Shown here in pieces: positions 35,430 through 43,534 of a DNA stretch of 64,000 nucleotides. This stretch comes from Pseudomonas sp. Tri1 (lineage in GTDB: Bacteria > Pseudomonadota > Gammaproteobacteria > Pseudomonadales > Pseudomonadaceae). A program made the position numbers and the translations under genes. The DNA is taken from positions 5,372,501 through 5,436,500 of the forward strand of contig NZ_CP072913.1 in the NCBI RefSeq assembly GCF_017968885.1, in the 5' to 3' direction. Positions within the stretch are counted from its first letter, which is position 1. Every line of letters begins with the position of its first letter. The notes under the pieces were generated by a model. The model was not told the origin of the DNA and searched no databases. It saw only the letters and a program-made list of their open reading frames with translations.

Positions 35430-36625
35430 ATGTTCCGCTACTTCCCGACCAACTACGTGTGGAATCTTTCCGTCGACCTCGCCATTGAAATGGGTGCCCG
35501 CATCGGCGAAATCGAAGAAATGTGCGCGCCGCTACAGGAGGCCGCCAAGCAGCCGGACGCCGCCGGCAGCAAGGCCTTCCGTGATACCTGGGCAAAAATG
35601 GCCGACAAGCTTTGCGGCTTGGCTGAAGAAGACGAAGCCAAAGGCCGAATGTTGTCAGCCGGCGAAAAATACAACCGCGCCGCGACCTATTACCTGAGCT
35701 GCGAACGCCTGCAGGCCCACGGTGCCCCGGCCGGACGGAGCTGTACCAGCGCTTTCTTCACACCTTCCAGCGCGGTATCGAACTGGCGCAAGAAAACTGC
35801 GAGCGCGTTGAAATCCCTTACGAAGGCAAACACATTTCCGGGTTGCTGGTTCGCGCCGAAGGCGTCAGCGGCCCGGCGCCGATTCTGGTGCAGGTCAATG
35901 GACTGGACTCCACCAAAGAAATGAAATATCGCGTCGGCCTACCCGCCTGGCTGGCCAAACGTGGCGTGTCGTCGCTGGTCATCGACCAGCCGGGCACCGG
36001 CGAAGCCCTGCGCCTGCATAACCTGACGGCGCGTTTTGACAGCGAACATTGGGCCAGTCGGGTAGTGGACTGGCTGGAAACCCGCAGCGATGTCGACGCC
36101 AAACGCATCGGCATGGAAGGCGTGTCGCTCGGCGGCTATTACTGCCCGCGCGCGGTAGCCTTCGAACCGCGCTTCGCCTGCGGGGTTGTCTGGGGGGCCA
36201 ACCATGACTGGCGTGATGTACAGAAGCGGCGCATGGAAAAAGAAGGCAGCTTCCCGGTTCCGCATTACTGGTCGCATGTGGCCTGGGTATGGGGCGCCAA
36301 GGACACCGAGCAATTCATGGCCATCGCCGAGAATGTCCACCTGGACGGCATACTGGATCGCATCAAGGTGCCGTTCCTCGTCACCCACGGTGAAAAGGAC
36401 TCGCAGATTCCATTGAAGTGGGCGCACCGTACCTACGAGCAGTTGGTCAACAGCCCTAAGCGCGAGCTGAAAATATTCACCGAACGCGAAGGCGGCGTCC
36501 AACATTCGAGCTTCGATAACAGTATCAATGCCGGTCATTACATCGCCGACTGGGTCGCTGAAGTGCTTGGGGGCGGACCGCGTGATGGGTGTGTTCCAGC
36601 CCCTAGGGTTGCGAGCCGTGGTTGA
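35430..36625 (+). pseudogene. Alpha/beta hydrolase, C-C bond hydrolase type (frameshifted)
   Basis: One enzyme of about 398 residues split over two frames. The first frame opens MFRYFPTNYVWNLSVDLAIE, a helical cap-type N-terminus like 2,6-dihydroxypseudooxynicotine hydrolase and FrsA relatives. It goes out of frame at the CCCC run 35725-35728. One added C gives APGRTELYQRFLHTFQRGIE and joins the second frame. The second frame has the nucleophile elbow MEGVSLGGYYCPR, acid loop VTHGEKDSQIP and histidine region GGVQHSSFDN. As written the active site is lost. Relatives cleave acyl-aryl C-C bonds, a plausible step after ring hydroxylation here. Regulated probably by the box at 35285. Confidence 0.75.
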
Positions 36626-36642
36626 ATGACGCAATGAAGCCA

Positions 36643-36694
36643 GGCACTCCTCTTGTGGCGAGGGGATTTATCCCCTCGCCACAAGAGGAGTGCC
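36643..36694. terminator. Perfect 24-bp-arm hairpin between convergent genes
   Basis: GGCACTCCTCTTGTGGCGAG and GGGA form the left arm, TTTA the loop, and the right arm is the exact inverse, 18 bp after the hydrolase stop and 18 bp before the metE stop. The core GTGGCGAGGGGATTTATCCC is a REP-type palindrome also seen at 51911. Confidence 0.7.
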
Positions 36695-36712
36695 TATAAG
36701 AGTATTAGGGCT

Positions 36713-39025
36713 TCAAGCCAGCTGGCTACGCAGTTGCCGCGCCGCCGCCACCATGTTCACCAACGCCGCTTCCGTCTCCGGCCACGCCCGGGTTTTCAGC
36801 CCGCAATCAGGGTTGATCCACAACCGCTCGGCGGGAATCCGCTTCACTGCCTTACTCATCAGCGCGACCATCTCCGCCGTGTCCGGCACCCGTGGCGAGT
36901 GGATGTCGTAGACGCCCGGGCCAATGTCGTTGGGGTAATCGAACGCCTCGAACGCCTCGAGCAGTTCCATGTCCGAACGCGAAGTTTCGATGGTGATGAC
37001 GTCGGCATCCATGGCCGCGATGGCCTGGATCACGTCGTTGAATTCGCTGTAGCACATGTGGGTATGGATCTGGGTTTCGTCAGCCACTCCCGATGCACTC
37101 AAGCGGAAAGCCTCCACGGCCCAGTCCAGGTACTCCTGCCATTGCCCGCGACGCAGCGGCAAACCTTCGCGGAACGCCGCCTCGTCGATCTGCACGATCT
37201 TGATCCCGGCCTTTTCCAGGTCCAGCACTTCGTCACGCAAGGCCAGGGCCAGTTGGCGGGCCTGGATTTGACGCGAGACGTCCTCGCGCGGGAACGACCA
37301 CATCAGCATGGTCACGGGACCGGTGAGCATGCCTTTCATGACCTTGTCGGTCAGGCTTTGCGCATAGCGGATCCAGTCGACGGTCATGGCGCTCGGCCGG
37401 CTGATGTCGCCGTAGATGATCGCCGGTTTCACGCAACGCGAGCCGTAGCTCTGCACCCAACCGAAACGGGTGAAGGCGTAGCCGTCCAGTTGCTCGGCGA
37501 AGTACTCCACCATGTCGTTGCGCTCGGCTTCACCGTGCACCAGTACGTCCAGGCCCAGGCGCTCCTGGATCTGCACTGCATGGCGGATCTCGGTGTGCAT
37601 GGCGTCCTGATAATCATTGGCCGACAGCTTGCCCTGCTTATAGGCCTGACGCGCCAGGCGAATTGCCGGGGTCTGCGGGAAGGAGCCGATAGAGGTGGTG
37701 GGAAACGTAGGCAGTTGCAACCGGGCACGCTGCTGTTCGATGCGCTTGGCAAACGGCGAACGCCGCTGGCTGTCCTGTGGCCCGATAGCCGCCAGACGAG
37801 CCTGAACCTCGGCTTTGTGAATCCGCGGGGAGCCGGCACGGCGGGTTTGCACGTCACGACTGATGGCCAGGGCCTGCTGTACGCCGGGGGCCTGCGGATC
37901 GTTGAGCGCATCGCGCAACACCGCCACTTCACCGCACTTTTGCACGGCGAAGGCCAGCCAGCTCTTGAGCTCGGGATCGAGCCGGTCTTCACGCTCCAGA
38001 TCCACCGGGCTATGCAGCAATGAGCAAGACGTGCTGACCCAGAGGTTGTCGCCAAAACGTTCCTGGGCCGGTTGCAACTGCGCCAGCGCCTGTTCCAGTT
38101 CGCAGCGCCAGACGTTGCGACCATTGACCAGGCCCACCGACAGAATCTTGTAGGTCGGCAGGCGGTCCAGTACCTGGCCCAGTTGCTCCGGCGCACGCAC
38201 GGCGTCAATGTGCAAACCGTCCACCGGCAGGCTCACCGCCAGGCCGAGGTTGTCTTCCAGGCCACTGAAATAAGTCGCCACCAGTTTTTTCAGCGGCGAG
38301 TACTGAAGAATGTGATAGGCCCGTTCGAACGCGCTTCTCCAGGCCAGGGGCAGGTCGAGGGTGAGGATCGGTTCGTCGATCTGCACCCACTCCACGCCTT
38401 GGGCCTTGAGGCGATTGAGGATTTCACCGTAGACCGGCAGCAGACGCTCCAGCAGCTCGAGCTTGTCGAACTCCACCCCCTTGGCCTTGCCCAGCCACAG
38501 GTAGGTCAGCGGGCCGATGATTACAGGCTTGACCTGATGTCCCAAGGCGAGGGCCTCGTCGACTTCGTCGAACAGTTGCTCCCAGCTCAGGGCGAAAGTC
38601 TGGTCGGCGGAAAACTCCGGGACCAGGTAGTGGTAGTTGGTGTCGAACCACTTGGTCAGCTCCTGGGCGTATTGCGCCTGACCGTGCTCGGCGCCGCAGC
38701 AGGCGGTCGTGGCACCACGGGCCATGGCGAACAAGGTGTCGAGGGTCGGTTTACCCTGGGTATCCAGGGTGCTGTGGAAACGCGGCGGAACGGCGCCCAG
38801 GGTCAAGGTGTGGCCGAGCACCTGGTCATACCAGGCAAAGTCGCCAACCGGCAGCAGATCGATACCAGCGTCTTTTTGCAGTTGCCAGTGCCGGGCCCGC
38901 AGCTCGCGGCCCACCGCTTGCAACGCGGCCGGCGCCAGATCGCCCTTCCAATAGGCTTCGAGGGCTTTTTTCAGTTCGCGGTCGGCGCCGATGCGGGGAA
39001 AACCGAGGGTATGGGCCAGGGCCAT
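36713..39025 (-). CDS. metE: Cobalamin-independent methionine synthase
   Basis: A 770-residue protein of normal MetE length: 5-methyltetrahydropteroyltriglutamate-homocysteine S-methyltransferase, last step of methionine synthesis. It opens [20 protein letters not shown]. The zinc ligands are seen in [13 protein letters not shown] (His and Cys) and near the C-terminus [13 protein letters not shown] (Cys); the catalytic barrel has [15 protein letters not shown]. The ATG at 39025 follows AGGAGG; the in-frame extension to 39109 lies in the regulatory gap. It is divergent from metR, the classic arrangement for MetR activation with homocysteine as co-inducer. Confidence 0.97.
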   Translation of the reverse strand: MALAHTLGFPRIGADRELKKALEAYWKGDLAPAALQAVGRELRARHWQLQKDAGIDLLPVGDFAWYDQVLGHTLTLGAVPPRFHSTLDTQGKPTLDTLFAMARGATTACCGAEHGQAQYAQELTKWFDTNYHYLVPEFSADQTFALSWEQLFDEVDEALALGHQVKPVIIGPLTYLWLGKAKGVEFDKLELLERLLPVYGEILNRLKAQGVEWVQIDEPILTLDLPLAWRSAFERAYHILQYSPLKKLVATYFSGLEDNLGLAVSLPVDGLHIDAVRAPEQLGQVLDRLPTYKILSVGLVNGRNVWRCELEQALAQLQPAQERFGDNLWVSTSCSLLHSPVDLEREDRLDPELKSWLAFAVQKCGEVAVLRDALNDPQAPGVQQALAISRDVQTRRAGSPRIHKAEVQARLAAIGPQDSQRRSPFAKRIEQQRARLQLPTFPTTSIGSFPQTPAIRLARQAYKQGKLSANDYQDAMHTEIRHAVQIQERLGLDVLVHGEAERNDMVEYFAEQLDGYAFTRFGWVQSYGSRCVKPAIIYGDISRPSAMTVDWIRYAQSLTDKVMKGMLTGPVTMLMWSFPREDVSRQIQARQLALALRDEVLDLEKAGIKIVQIDEAAFREGLPLRRGQWQEYLDWAVEAFRLSASGVADETQIHTHMCYSEFNDVIQAIAAMDADVITIETSRSDMELLEAFEAFDYPNDIGPGVYDIHSPRVPDTAEMVALMSKAVKRIPAERLWINPDCGLKTRAWPETEAALVNMVAAARQLRSQLA

Positions 39026-39077
39026 GGTGTGTGTCCTCCTGTAAAAGATGGCGCCATTGTCGACAGCCGAGCCTACA

Positions 39078-39090
39078 TGAGACAAACTCA
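39078..39090. promoter_or_regulatory. Candidate MetR operator
   Basis: TGAGACAAACTCA is a dyad of the MetR shape (consensus TGAA-N5-TTCA, here TGAG-N5-CTCA) midway in the 107-bp metE-metR gap. Only one such dyad was found, so the call is tentative. Confidence 0.45.
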
Positions 39091-39132
39091 ACCTTTTCGT
39101 GTTGATCACAAGTTTTCCTCATGGAGGCCGCC

Positions 39133-40050
39133 GTGCTTGAAATCCGCCACCTCAAGACCCTGCACGCATTGCGCGAGGCCGACAGCCTGGTGGAAGCCGC
39201 CGAACGCCTGCACCTTACCCAGTCCGCCCTCTCCCACCAGTTCAAGGAACTGGAGGAACGCCTGGGCATGCAGTTGTTCGTGCGCAAGACCAAACCCGTG
39301 CGCTTCACCAGCGCCGGCCTGCGCCTGCTGCAACTGGCCGACGCCACCCTGCCGCTGCTGCGCAGCGCCGAGCGAGACATCGGGCGGCTGGCCGGTGGCA
39401 CCGCCGGGCGTTTGCACATGGCGATCGAATGCCACAGTTGCTTTCAGTGGCTGATGCCGACCATCGACCAGTTTCGCGACGCCTGGCCGGAAGTTGAACT
39501 GGACCTGGCTTCAGGCTTTGCCTTCGCCCCGCTGCCGGCCCTGGCCCGGGGTGACCTGGACCTGGTGGTCACCTCCGACCCGCTGGAACTGGCCGGCATC
39601 ACCTACGTGCCGCTGTTCACCTACGAGGCGATGCTGGCCGTGGCCAACCAGCATCGCCTGGCGGGCAAGCCCTACGTCGTGCCGGAAGACCTGATCAGCG
39701 AAACCCTGATCACCTATCCGGTGGAACGGGACCGGCTGGACATCTTCACCCGCTTCCTGGAGCCGGCCGACATCGAACCGGCCCAGGTGCGCACCTCCGA
39801 ACTGACGGTGATGATGATGCAACTGGTGGCCAGCGGCCGAGGTGTGTGCGGCATGCCGCACTGGGCGCTGCATGAATACAGCTCACGGGGTTATGTGAAG
39901 GCCAAGCGGCTGGGGGAGAAAGGCTTGTTTGCCACGCTGTATGCGGCGGTGCGTACCGACATGCTCGACGCGCCATACATGCGCGACTTTTTGCTGACGG
40001 CCAAGGACACGTCGTTTTCCACGTTGGACGGGGTCAGTGCCGTTCGGTGA
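39133..40050 (+). CDS. metR: LysR-family activator of methionine synthesis
   Basis: A 305-residue LysR regulator with the MetR opening LEIRHLKTLHALREADSLVE and LTQSALSHQFKELEERLG in the helix-turn-helix. Homocysteine-sensing MetR proteins activate metE; the gene is divergent from metE here. The GTG at 39133 is preferred as start because GGAGG lies five bases ahead and the family N-terminus begins at that point; an ATG at 39121 would itself overlap the ribosome site. Function assignment is strong from both sequence and synteny. Confidence 0.92.
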   Translation: MLEIRHLKTLHALREADSLVEAAERLHLTQSALSHQFKELEERLGMQLFVRKTKPVRFTSAGLRLLQLADATLPLLRSAERDIGRLAGGTAGRLHMAIECHSCFQWLMPTIDQFRDAWPEVELDLASGFAFAPLPALARGDLDLVVTSDPLELAGITYVPLFTYEAMLAVANQHRLAGKPYVVPEDLISETLITYPVERDRLDIFTRFLEPADIEPAQVRTSELTVMMMQLVASGRGVCGMPHWALHEYSSRGYVKAKRLGEKGLFATLYAAVRTDMLDAPYMRDFLLTAKDTSFSTLDGVSAVR

Positions 40051-40062
40051 TACCGCGTTGCG

Positions 40063-40160
40063 CCTATCGCGAGCAAGCTCCCACAGGGGATTTGTGTTGT
40101 GAACACTATCGATGCCACCCAGCAAATCCCTGTGGGAGCGAGCTTGCTCGCGATGGCGGT
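40063..40160. repeat. REP inverted pair
   Basis: TATCGCGAGCAAGCTCCCAC and the inverse GTGGGAGCGAGCTTGCTCGC about 55 bp apart, between metR and the convergent acetyltransferase. The left copy lacks four bases of the core. Confidence 0.85.
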
Positions 40161-40172
40161 GTGTCGGTGGGG

Positions 40173-40670
40173 TTAGAGCTCGAGCCACATGTGGATCTTG
40201 TCGAGGTATTCATCGCCCACCCGTATCGCCATGGGTTCGAGGCCGTACAGTACGAAACCGCAGCGCTGGTAGAGCTTGACGGCCGGGTCGTTGCCGGCGG
40301 TGACGGTCAGTTGCACCAGGCGCAAAAAGCTGTGGCGACGGGCTTCGTCGAGGGCGGCCTGTACCAGTTGGAAACCGAGCCCCCGATGGCAATGGGTAGC
40401 GGTGACGTACATGCCGAACAGCATTGCCTTGTGCCGGGCCTTTTCCCGAGACTCCAGGGCCAACCCGACAATGCCGACCAGTTCACTCTCGACAAACGCC
40501 CCCAACAACACATCAAACCGGCTGGTCAGGCGCGACTCCCACCAATTGATGGGCAGCGCCGCCCGTTCGTTGAAATGGGAGGTGAAGGCCTGCGGGTGAA
40601 GCGCGTAAGCCTGGAGCATCAGCTCGCGATACGCCTGGGCATCGCCCGCCCGCAGCCGTCGAATGTTCAC
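40173..40670 (-). CDS. GNAT-family N-acetyltransferase
   Basis: A 165-residue GNAT enzyme that would transfer an acetyl group from acetyl-CoA to an amine. The acetyl-CoA loop is in YVTATHCHRGLGFQLVQAAL (Q/RxxGxG/A variant CHRGLG), and the final strand LYQRCGFVLYGLEP is typical. It is coupled to the LysE exporter upstream by an ATGA overlap at 40667-40670, suggesting a shared detoxification or amino-compound theme. Acceptor unknown. Confidence 0.85.
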   Translation of the reverse strand: MNIRRLRAGDAQAYRELMLQAYALHPQAFTSHFNERAALPINWWESRLTSRFDVLLGAFVESELVGIVGLALESREKARHKAMLFGMYVTATHCHRGLGFQLVQAALDEARRHSFLRLVQLTVTAGNDPAVKLYQRCGFVLYGLEPMAIRVGDEYLDKIHMWLEL

Positions 40671-41305
40671 GCCGAACGCCGTTGCTCAAGCATCAGGCGC
40701 AACGCCAGTGCACCCAGCACAAACCCCATGAAGTAACGCTGGGCGGCCAGCCAGGTAGGGTTGTGGACAAACCACGAGGCAATGCCGGCGGCGAACAGGG
40801 CAATCAGCAGGTTGACGCTGAAACTGACGCTGATCTGGGTCAGCCCCAGAATGATGCTCTGGGTGAACAGCGAACCGTGTTCCGGGCTGATGAATTGCGG
40901 GAACACCGAGAGGTAAAACACCGCGATCTTTGGATTCAGGGCACTGGTAAGAAAACCCATGGTGATCAACTTACGCGTCGAGTCCGCAGGCAGTTGCTGG
41001 GCCTCGAAAGGCGAACGCGCCCCGGGCTTCACGGCCTGCCAAGCCAACCAGAGCAGGTACAGCGCGCCGGCCCATTTCAACACTTCATAGGCCACCGGCA
41101 CTGCCAGGAACACCGCCGTCAGCCCCACCGCCGCGGCGAACATGTGCACGAAAAATCCGGCCACCACCCCTAGCAAGGAAGTCACGCCGGCCTTGCGGCC
41201 CTGGCAGATCGAACGGGAAATCAGGTAGATCATGTTCGGGCCGGGCGTGAGCACCATCAACAACGCCGCGGCGGCAAAAACCAGCAGGTCCGGCAATGGA
41301 ATCAT
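40667..41305 (-). CDS. LysE/RhtB-family amino acid exporter
   Basis: A 212-residue inner-membrane protein with about six hydrophobic segments. It has the family motif VLTPGPNMIYLISRSICQGR at residues 18-37, and GFLTSALNPKIAVFYLSVFP mid-protein. LysE/RhtB proteins export amino acids or homoserine lactone-like compounds using the proton gradient. The ATG at 41305 is favoured by the spacing of AAGGA; upstream ATG/TTG codons are too close. It precedes the acetyltransferase gene with an overlap and follows the NUDIX gene. Confidence 0.88.
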   Translation of the reverse strand: MIPLPDLLVFAAAALLMVLTPGPNMIYLISRSICQGRKAGVTSLLGVVAGFFVHMFAAAVGLTAVFLAVPVAYEVLKWAGALYLLWLAWQAVKPGARSPFEAQQLPADSTRKLITMGFLTSALNPKIAVFYLSVFPQFISPEHGSLFTQSIILGLTQISVSFSVNLLIALFAAGIASWFVHNPTWLAAQRYFMGFVLGALALRLMLEQRRSA

Positions 41306-41322
41306 GAGCATCAATCCTTGAG

Positions 41323-41739
41323 TCAGCAGGTCACGAGATGTGTGGCTCGATAAAACGGCAGGATCACCTCGCCTGTCAATGGCGCCAACACAAGATCGCT
41401 GTCGCCGGCCGGGTCGATCCAGCGCACTTCCTCGATTTCAGCAGCAGGAGACACCGGGACGTCGATACTCAGCAAAAACACTTCGGCCTGCACGGTAAAA
41501 CCCGGCTCGTTGGCGGCTGGGGCGCTGAACAGGCCCAGGTAACGGGCTTGTGCCGGGTCGATCGTCAGGCCAAGTTCCTCTTCCAGCTCCCGCGCCAGGG
41601 CCTGGACCGGTTGTTCATGGGCCTCGATCTTGCCACCCGGCTGCATGAAGGCCCGAGTGCCGCGCTTGCGCACCAGCAGGGTATGACCGTCAGGCCCGAT
41701 CAACAGGGCGGCGGCTATGCGGATAAGGGAAGTGGTCAT
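41323..41739 (-). CDS. NUDIX hydrolase
   Basis: A 138-residue NUDIX enzyme. The Nudix box is GGKIEAHEQPVQALARELEE followed by ELGL (Gx5Ex7REUxEExGU), at residues 35-58, all key acidic residues present. Such enzymes hydrolyse nucleoside diphosphate-linked compounds, for example oxidised nucleotides. It lies 17 bp upstream of the exporter gene and probably heads a three-gene operon (NUDIX, LysE, GNAT). Confidence 0.88.
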   Translation of the reverse strand: MTTSLIRIAAALLIGPDGHTLLVRKRGTRAFMQPGGKIEAHEQPVQALARELEEELGLTIDPAQARYLGLFSAPAANEPGFTVQAEVFLLSIDVPVSPAAEIEEVRWIDPAGDSDLVLAPLTGEVILPFYRATHLVTC

Positions 41740-41836
41740 GGGTGATCGAAGCCTTGGGCGGGAAAATGCCGGGGAGATTACAGGCCAGGGGGAGCGAGGG
41801 CAAAGCCTGGGGCCTATCTCAAAAGCAGCACATTCA

Positions 41837-41931
41837 CCTGTGGGAGCGAGCTTGCTCGCGATAGCATCCTGTCAGTCAACAATGCACTAACTGGAAGACC
41901 GCCATCGCGAGCAAGCCCGCTCCCACAGGGG
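41837..41931. repeat. REP inverted pair
   Basis: CCTGTGGGAGCGAGCTTGCT and the inverse GAGCAAGCCCGCTCCCACAG about 45 bp apart, between the NUDIX gene leader and the response-regulator gene. Confidence 0.85.
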
Positions 41932-41941
41932 ATTTGTGGTG

Positions 41942-43306
41942 TCAGCCCAAAATCGGCTTCGGCACCGCAGGGTCCGCCTCCTCGGGAATTTTGACGAACA
42001 CGCTGTAGCGGGCCCCCTCCATCGCTTCGAAGGCGATGAGTTTTTCCACCAATGGACCGCTCAGGACCTTGCCGGCGTTCAGCAGCAGCATGCCGTTGTC
42101 GGCGTTGAGGTTGCGCGCCAGGACCATGCCGGCCACCAGCTCGCGGGTGTTCATGACCTGCACCGTCGGGTCGGACAAGGTCACGTCGTCCAGGTATTCG
42201 CCACAGGCCTTGATGAAGTCCTCGATCATATCCGGGTCGTACAGCTTGCCGGCGTATTTGCGGATGTAGACCAGTGCCTCGTCGCTGTTCATCTGCCGTT
42301 CGAGGATCAAGCCGCGTTGCAGCTCGATGAAGTCCACCGCCAGTTTCAACAGCCGCGAACCGAACGGAATGGCCTCACCCTTGAGGTGTTCGGGGAAACC
42401 GCTACCGTCCCAGCGCTCCTGGTGATGGCGGATGATCCGCGCCGCGTCCTTCATCGGGTCCAGGGTCATCAGCAGTGACTCACTCTGCTTCGGATAGGCG
42501 CGGTACAGCTCGAGTTCAGTGTGGTGCAGCATGTCAGCGGGCGTGACCATCATGTTGTCGGTCCAGCTCAGCTTGCCAATGTTGTACAGCGCCGCGGCCA
42601 TGGTCAGGTCGCGGTCGGTGGATTCATCCAAAAAATGCAGCCGGCTGTAGACCCTGATCAACTCGATGATCTGCCGGTTGGTCTGCTTGGCCTTGGGCAG
42701 GCGCAGGTTGGCGATCAAGGAAAACACTTCGGTGCTGGTCACATAACTGCGCTTGAGCTCGTCATAGGCCAGGTCGAGCATGTCGGCGGTCTGCTGCAAC
42801 TCGGAGGTGCGCGAAGCCACGCGCTTTTCCAGGGTGGCGTTGAGGGTCTTGAGTTGCTGGTTCTGTTCGCGGTTCAGCGCTTCGAGACGCTGGCGCTCGC
42901 TTTCGGAATGCTGGTGGGCCAAGGCCTGCCGGAGGGCCTGGACCAGTTCCTCATCGTTCCAGGGCTTGCTGAGGTAGCGATAGAGCTGCCCCTCGTTGAT
43001 GGCCTTGGTCATCATTTCCACATCGGCATAACCGGTGAGCAGGATGCGCAAGGTCGACGGATAGAGCTTGCGAATCTGCGCCAGCAACGTGGCGCCATCC
43101 ATATTCGGCATGCGCGCATCGGTCATCACCAGGTCGACCGGCCGCTCCTTGAGGATTTCCAGGGCCTTGGCACCGCTGTCGGCCAGCAGGATTTCATACG
43201 GCTGGCTGCGCAGCAGCCGACGAAGGCTATTGAGAATCGATTCTTCGTCATCGACCAGCAGCACCGTGGGTTTATTGACCGGAACGTCCGGCGATTGATC
43301 TTCCAT
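41942..43306 (-). CDS. Response regulator with degenerate HD-GYP output domain
   Basis: A 454-residue protein. Residues 14-125 are a receiver domain (TVLLVDDEESILNSLRRLLR, phospho-acceptor in VMTDARMPNMDG, lysine in YLSKPWN). A coiled coil follows (140-185), then an HD-GYP-like domain (190-350) and a C-terminal tail with VQVMNTRELVAGMVLARNLN. HD-GYP enzymes degrade c-di-GMP, but the metal dyad HD is replaced: the site reads AALYNIGKLSW instead of HDIGK, while HHQERWDGSGFP is largely kept. Catalysis is therefore doubtful and it may act as a c-di-GMP sensor or adaptor. It is divergent from the GGDEF/EAL operon (228-bp gap), so functional linkage is likely. Confidence 0.85.
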   Translation of the reverse strand: MEDQSPDVPVNKPTVLLVDDEESILNSLRRLLRSQPYEILLADSGAKALEILKERPVDLVMTDARMPNMDGATLLAQIRKLYPSTLRILLTGYADVEMMTKAINEGQLYRYLSKPWNDEELVQALRQALAHQHSESERQRLEALNREQNQQLKTLNATLEKRVASRTSELQQTADMLDLAYDELKRSYVTSTEVFSLIANLRLPKAKQTNRQIIELIRVYSRLHFLDESTDRDLTMAAALYNIGKLSWTDNMMVTPADMLHHTELELYRAYPKQSESLLMTLDPMKDAARIIRHHQERWDGSGFPEHLKGEAIPFGSRLLKLAVDFIELQRGLILERQMNSDEALVYIRKYAGKLYDPDMIEDFIKACGEYLDDVTLSDPTVQVMNTRELVAGMVLARNLNADNGMLLLNAGKVLSGPLVEKLIAFEAMEGARYSVFVKIPEEADPAVPKPILG

Positions 43307-43534
43307 TTCTGCCCCCTCCTCTTAACCACAACCGTTCTACCGCACCCCTGAAGCACAGGCTAGTAGATAGCGTAAATTTAGACACAATTTGCCACTACTG
43401 GCCGAGCGCATCCCAATGAGACGTCTATGCTGTACCCCATGAAGGGCCATGTACAGGCCAGAAGACTCATGCCACAGAAAGGGATATCAGATGTTCCCAC
43501 GGTTCTATAGTCAGCATCTTCACGGTGCACGGCC

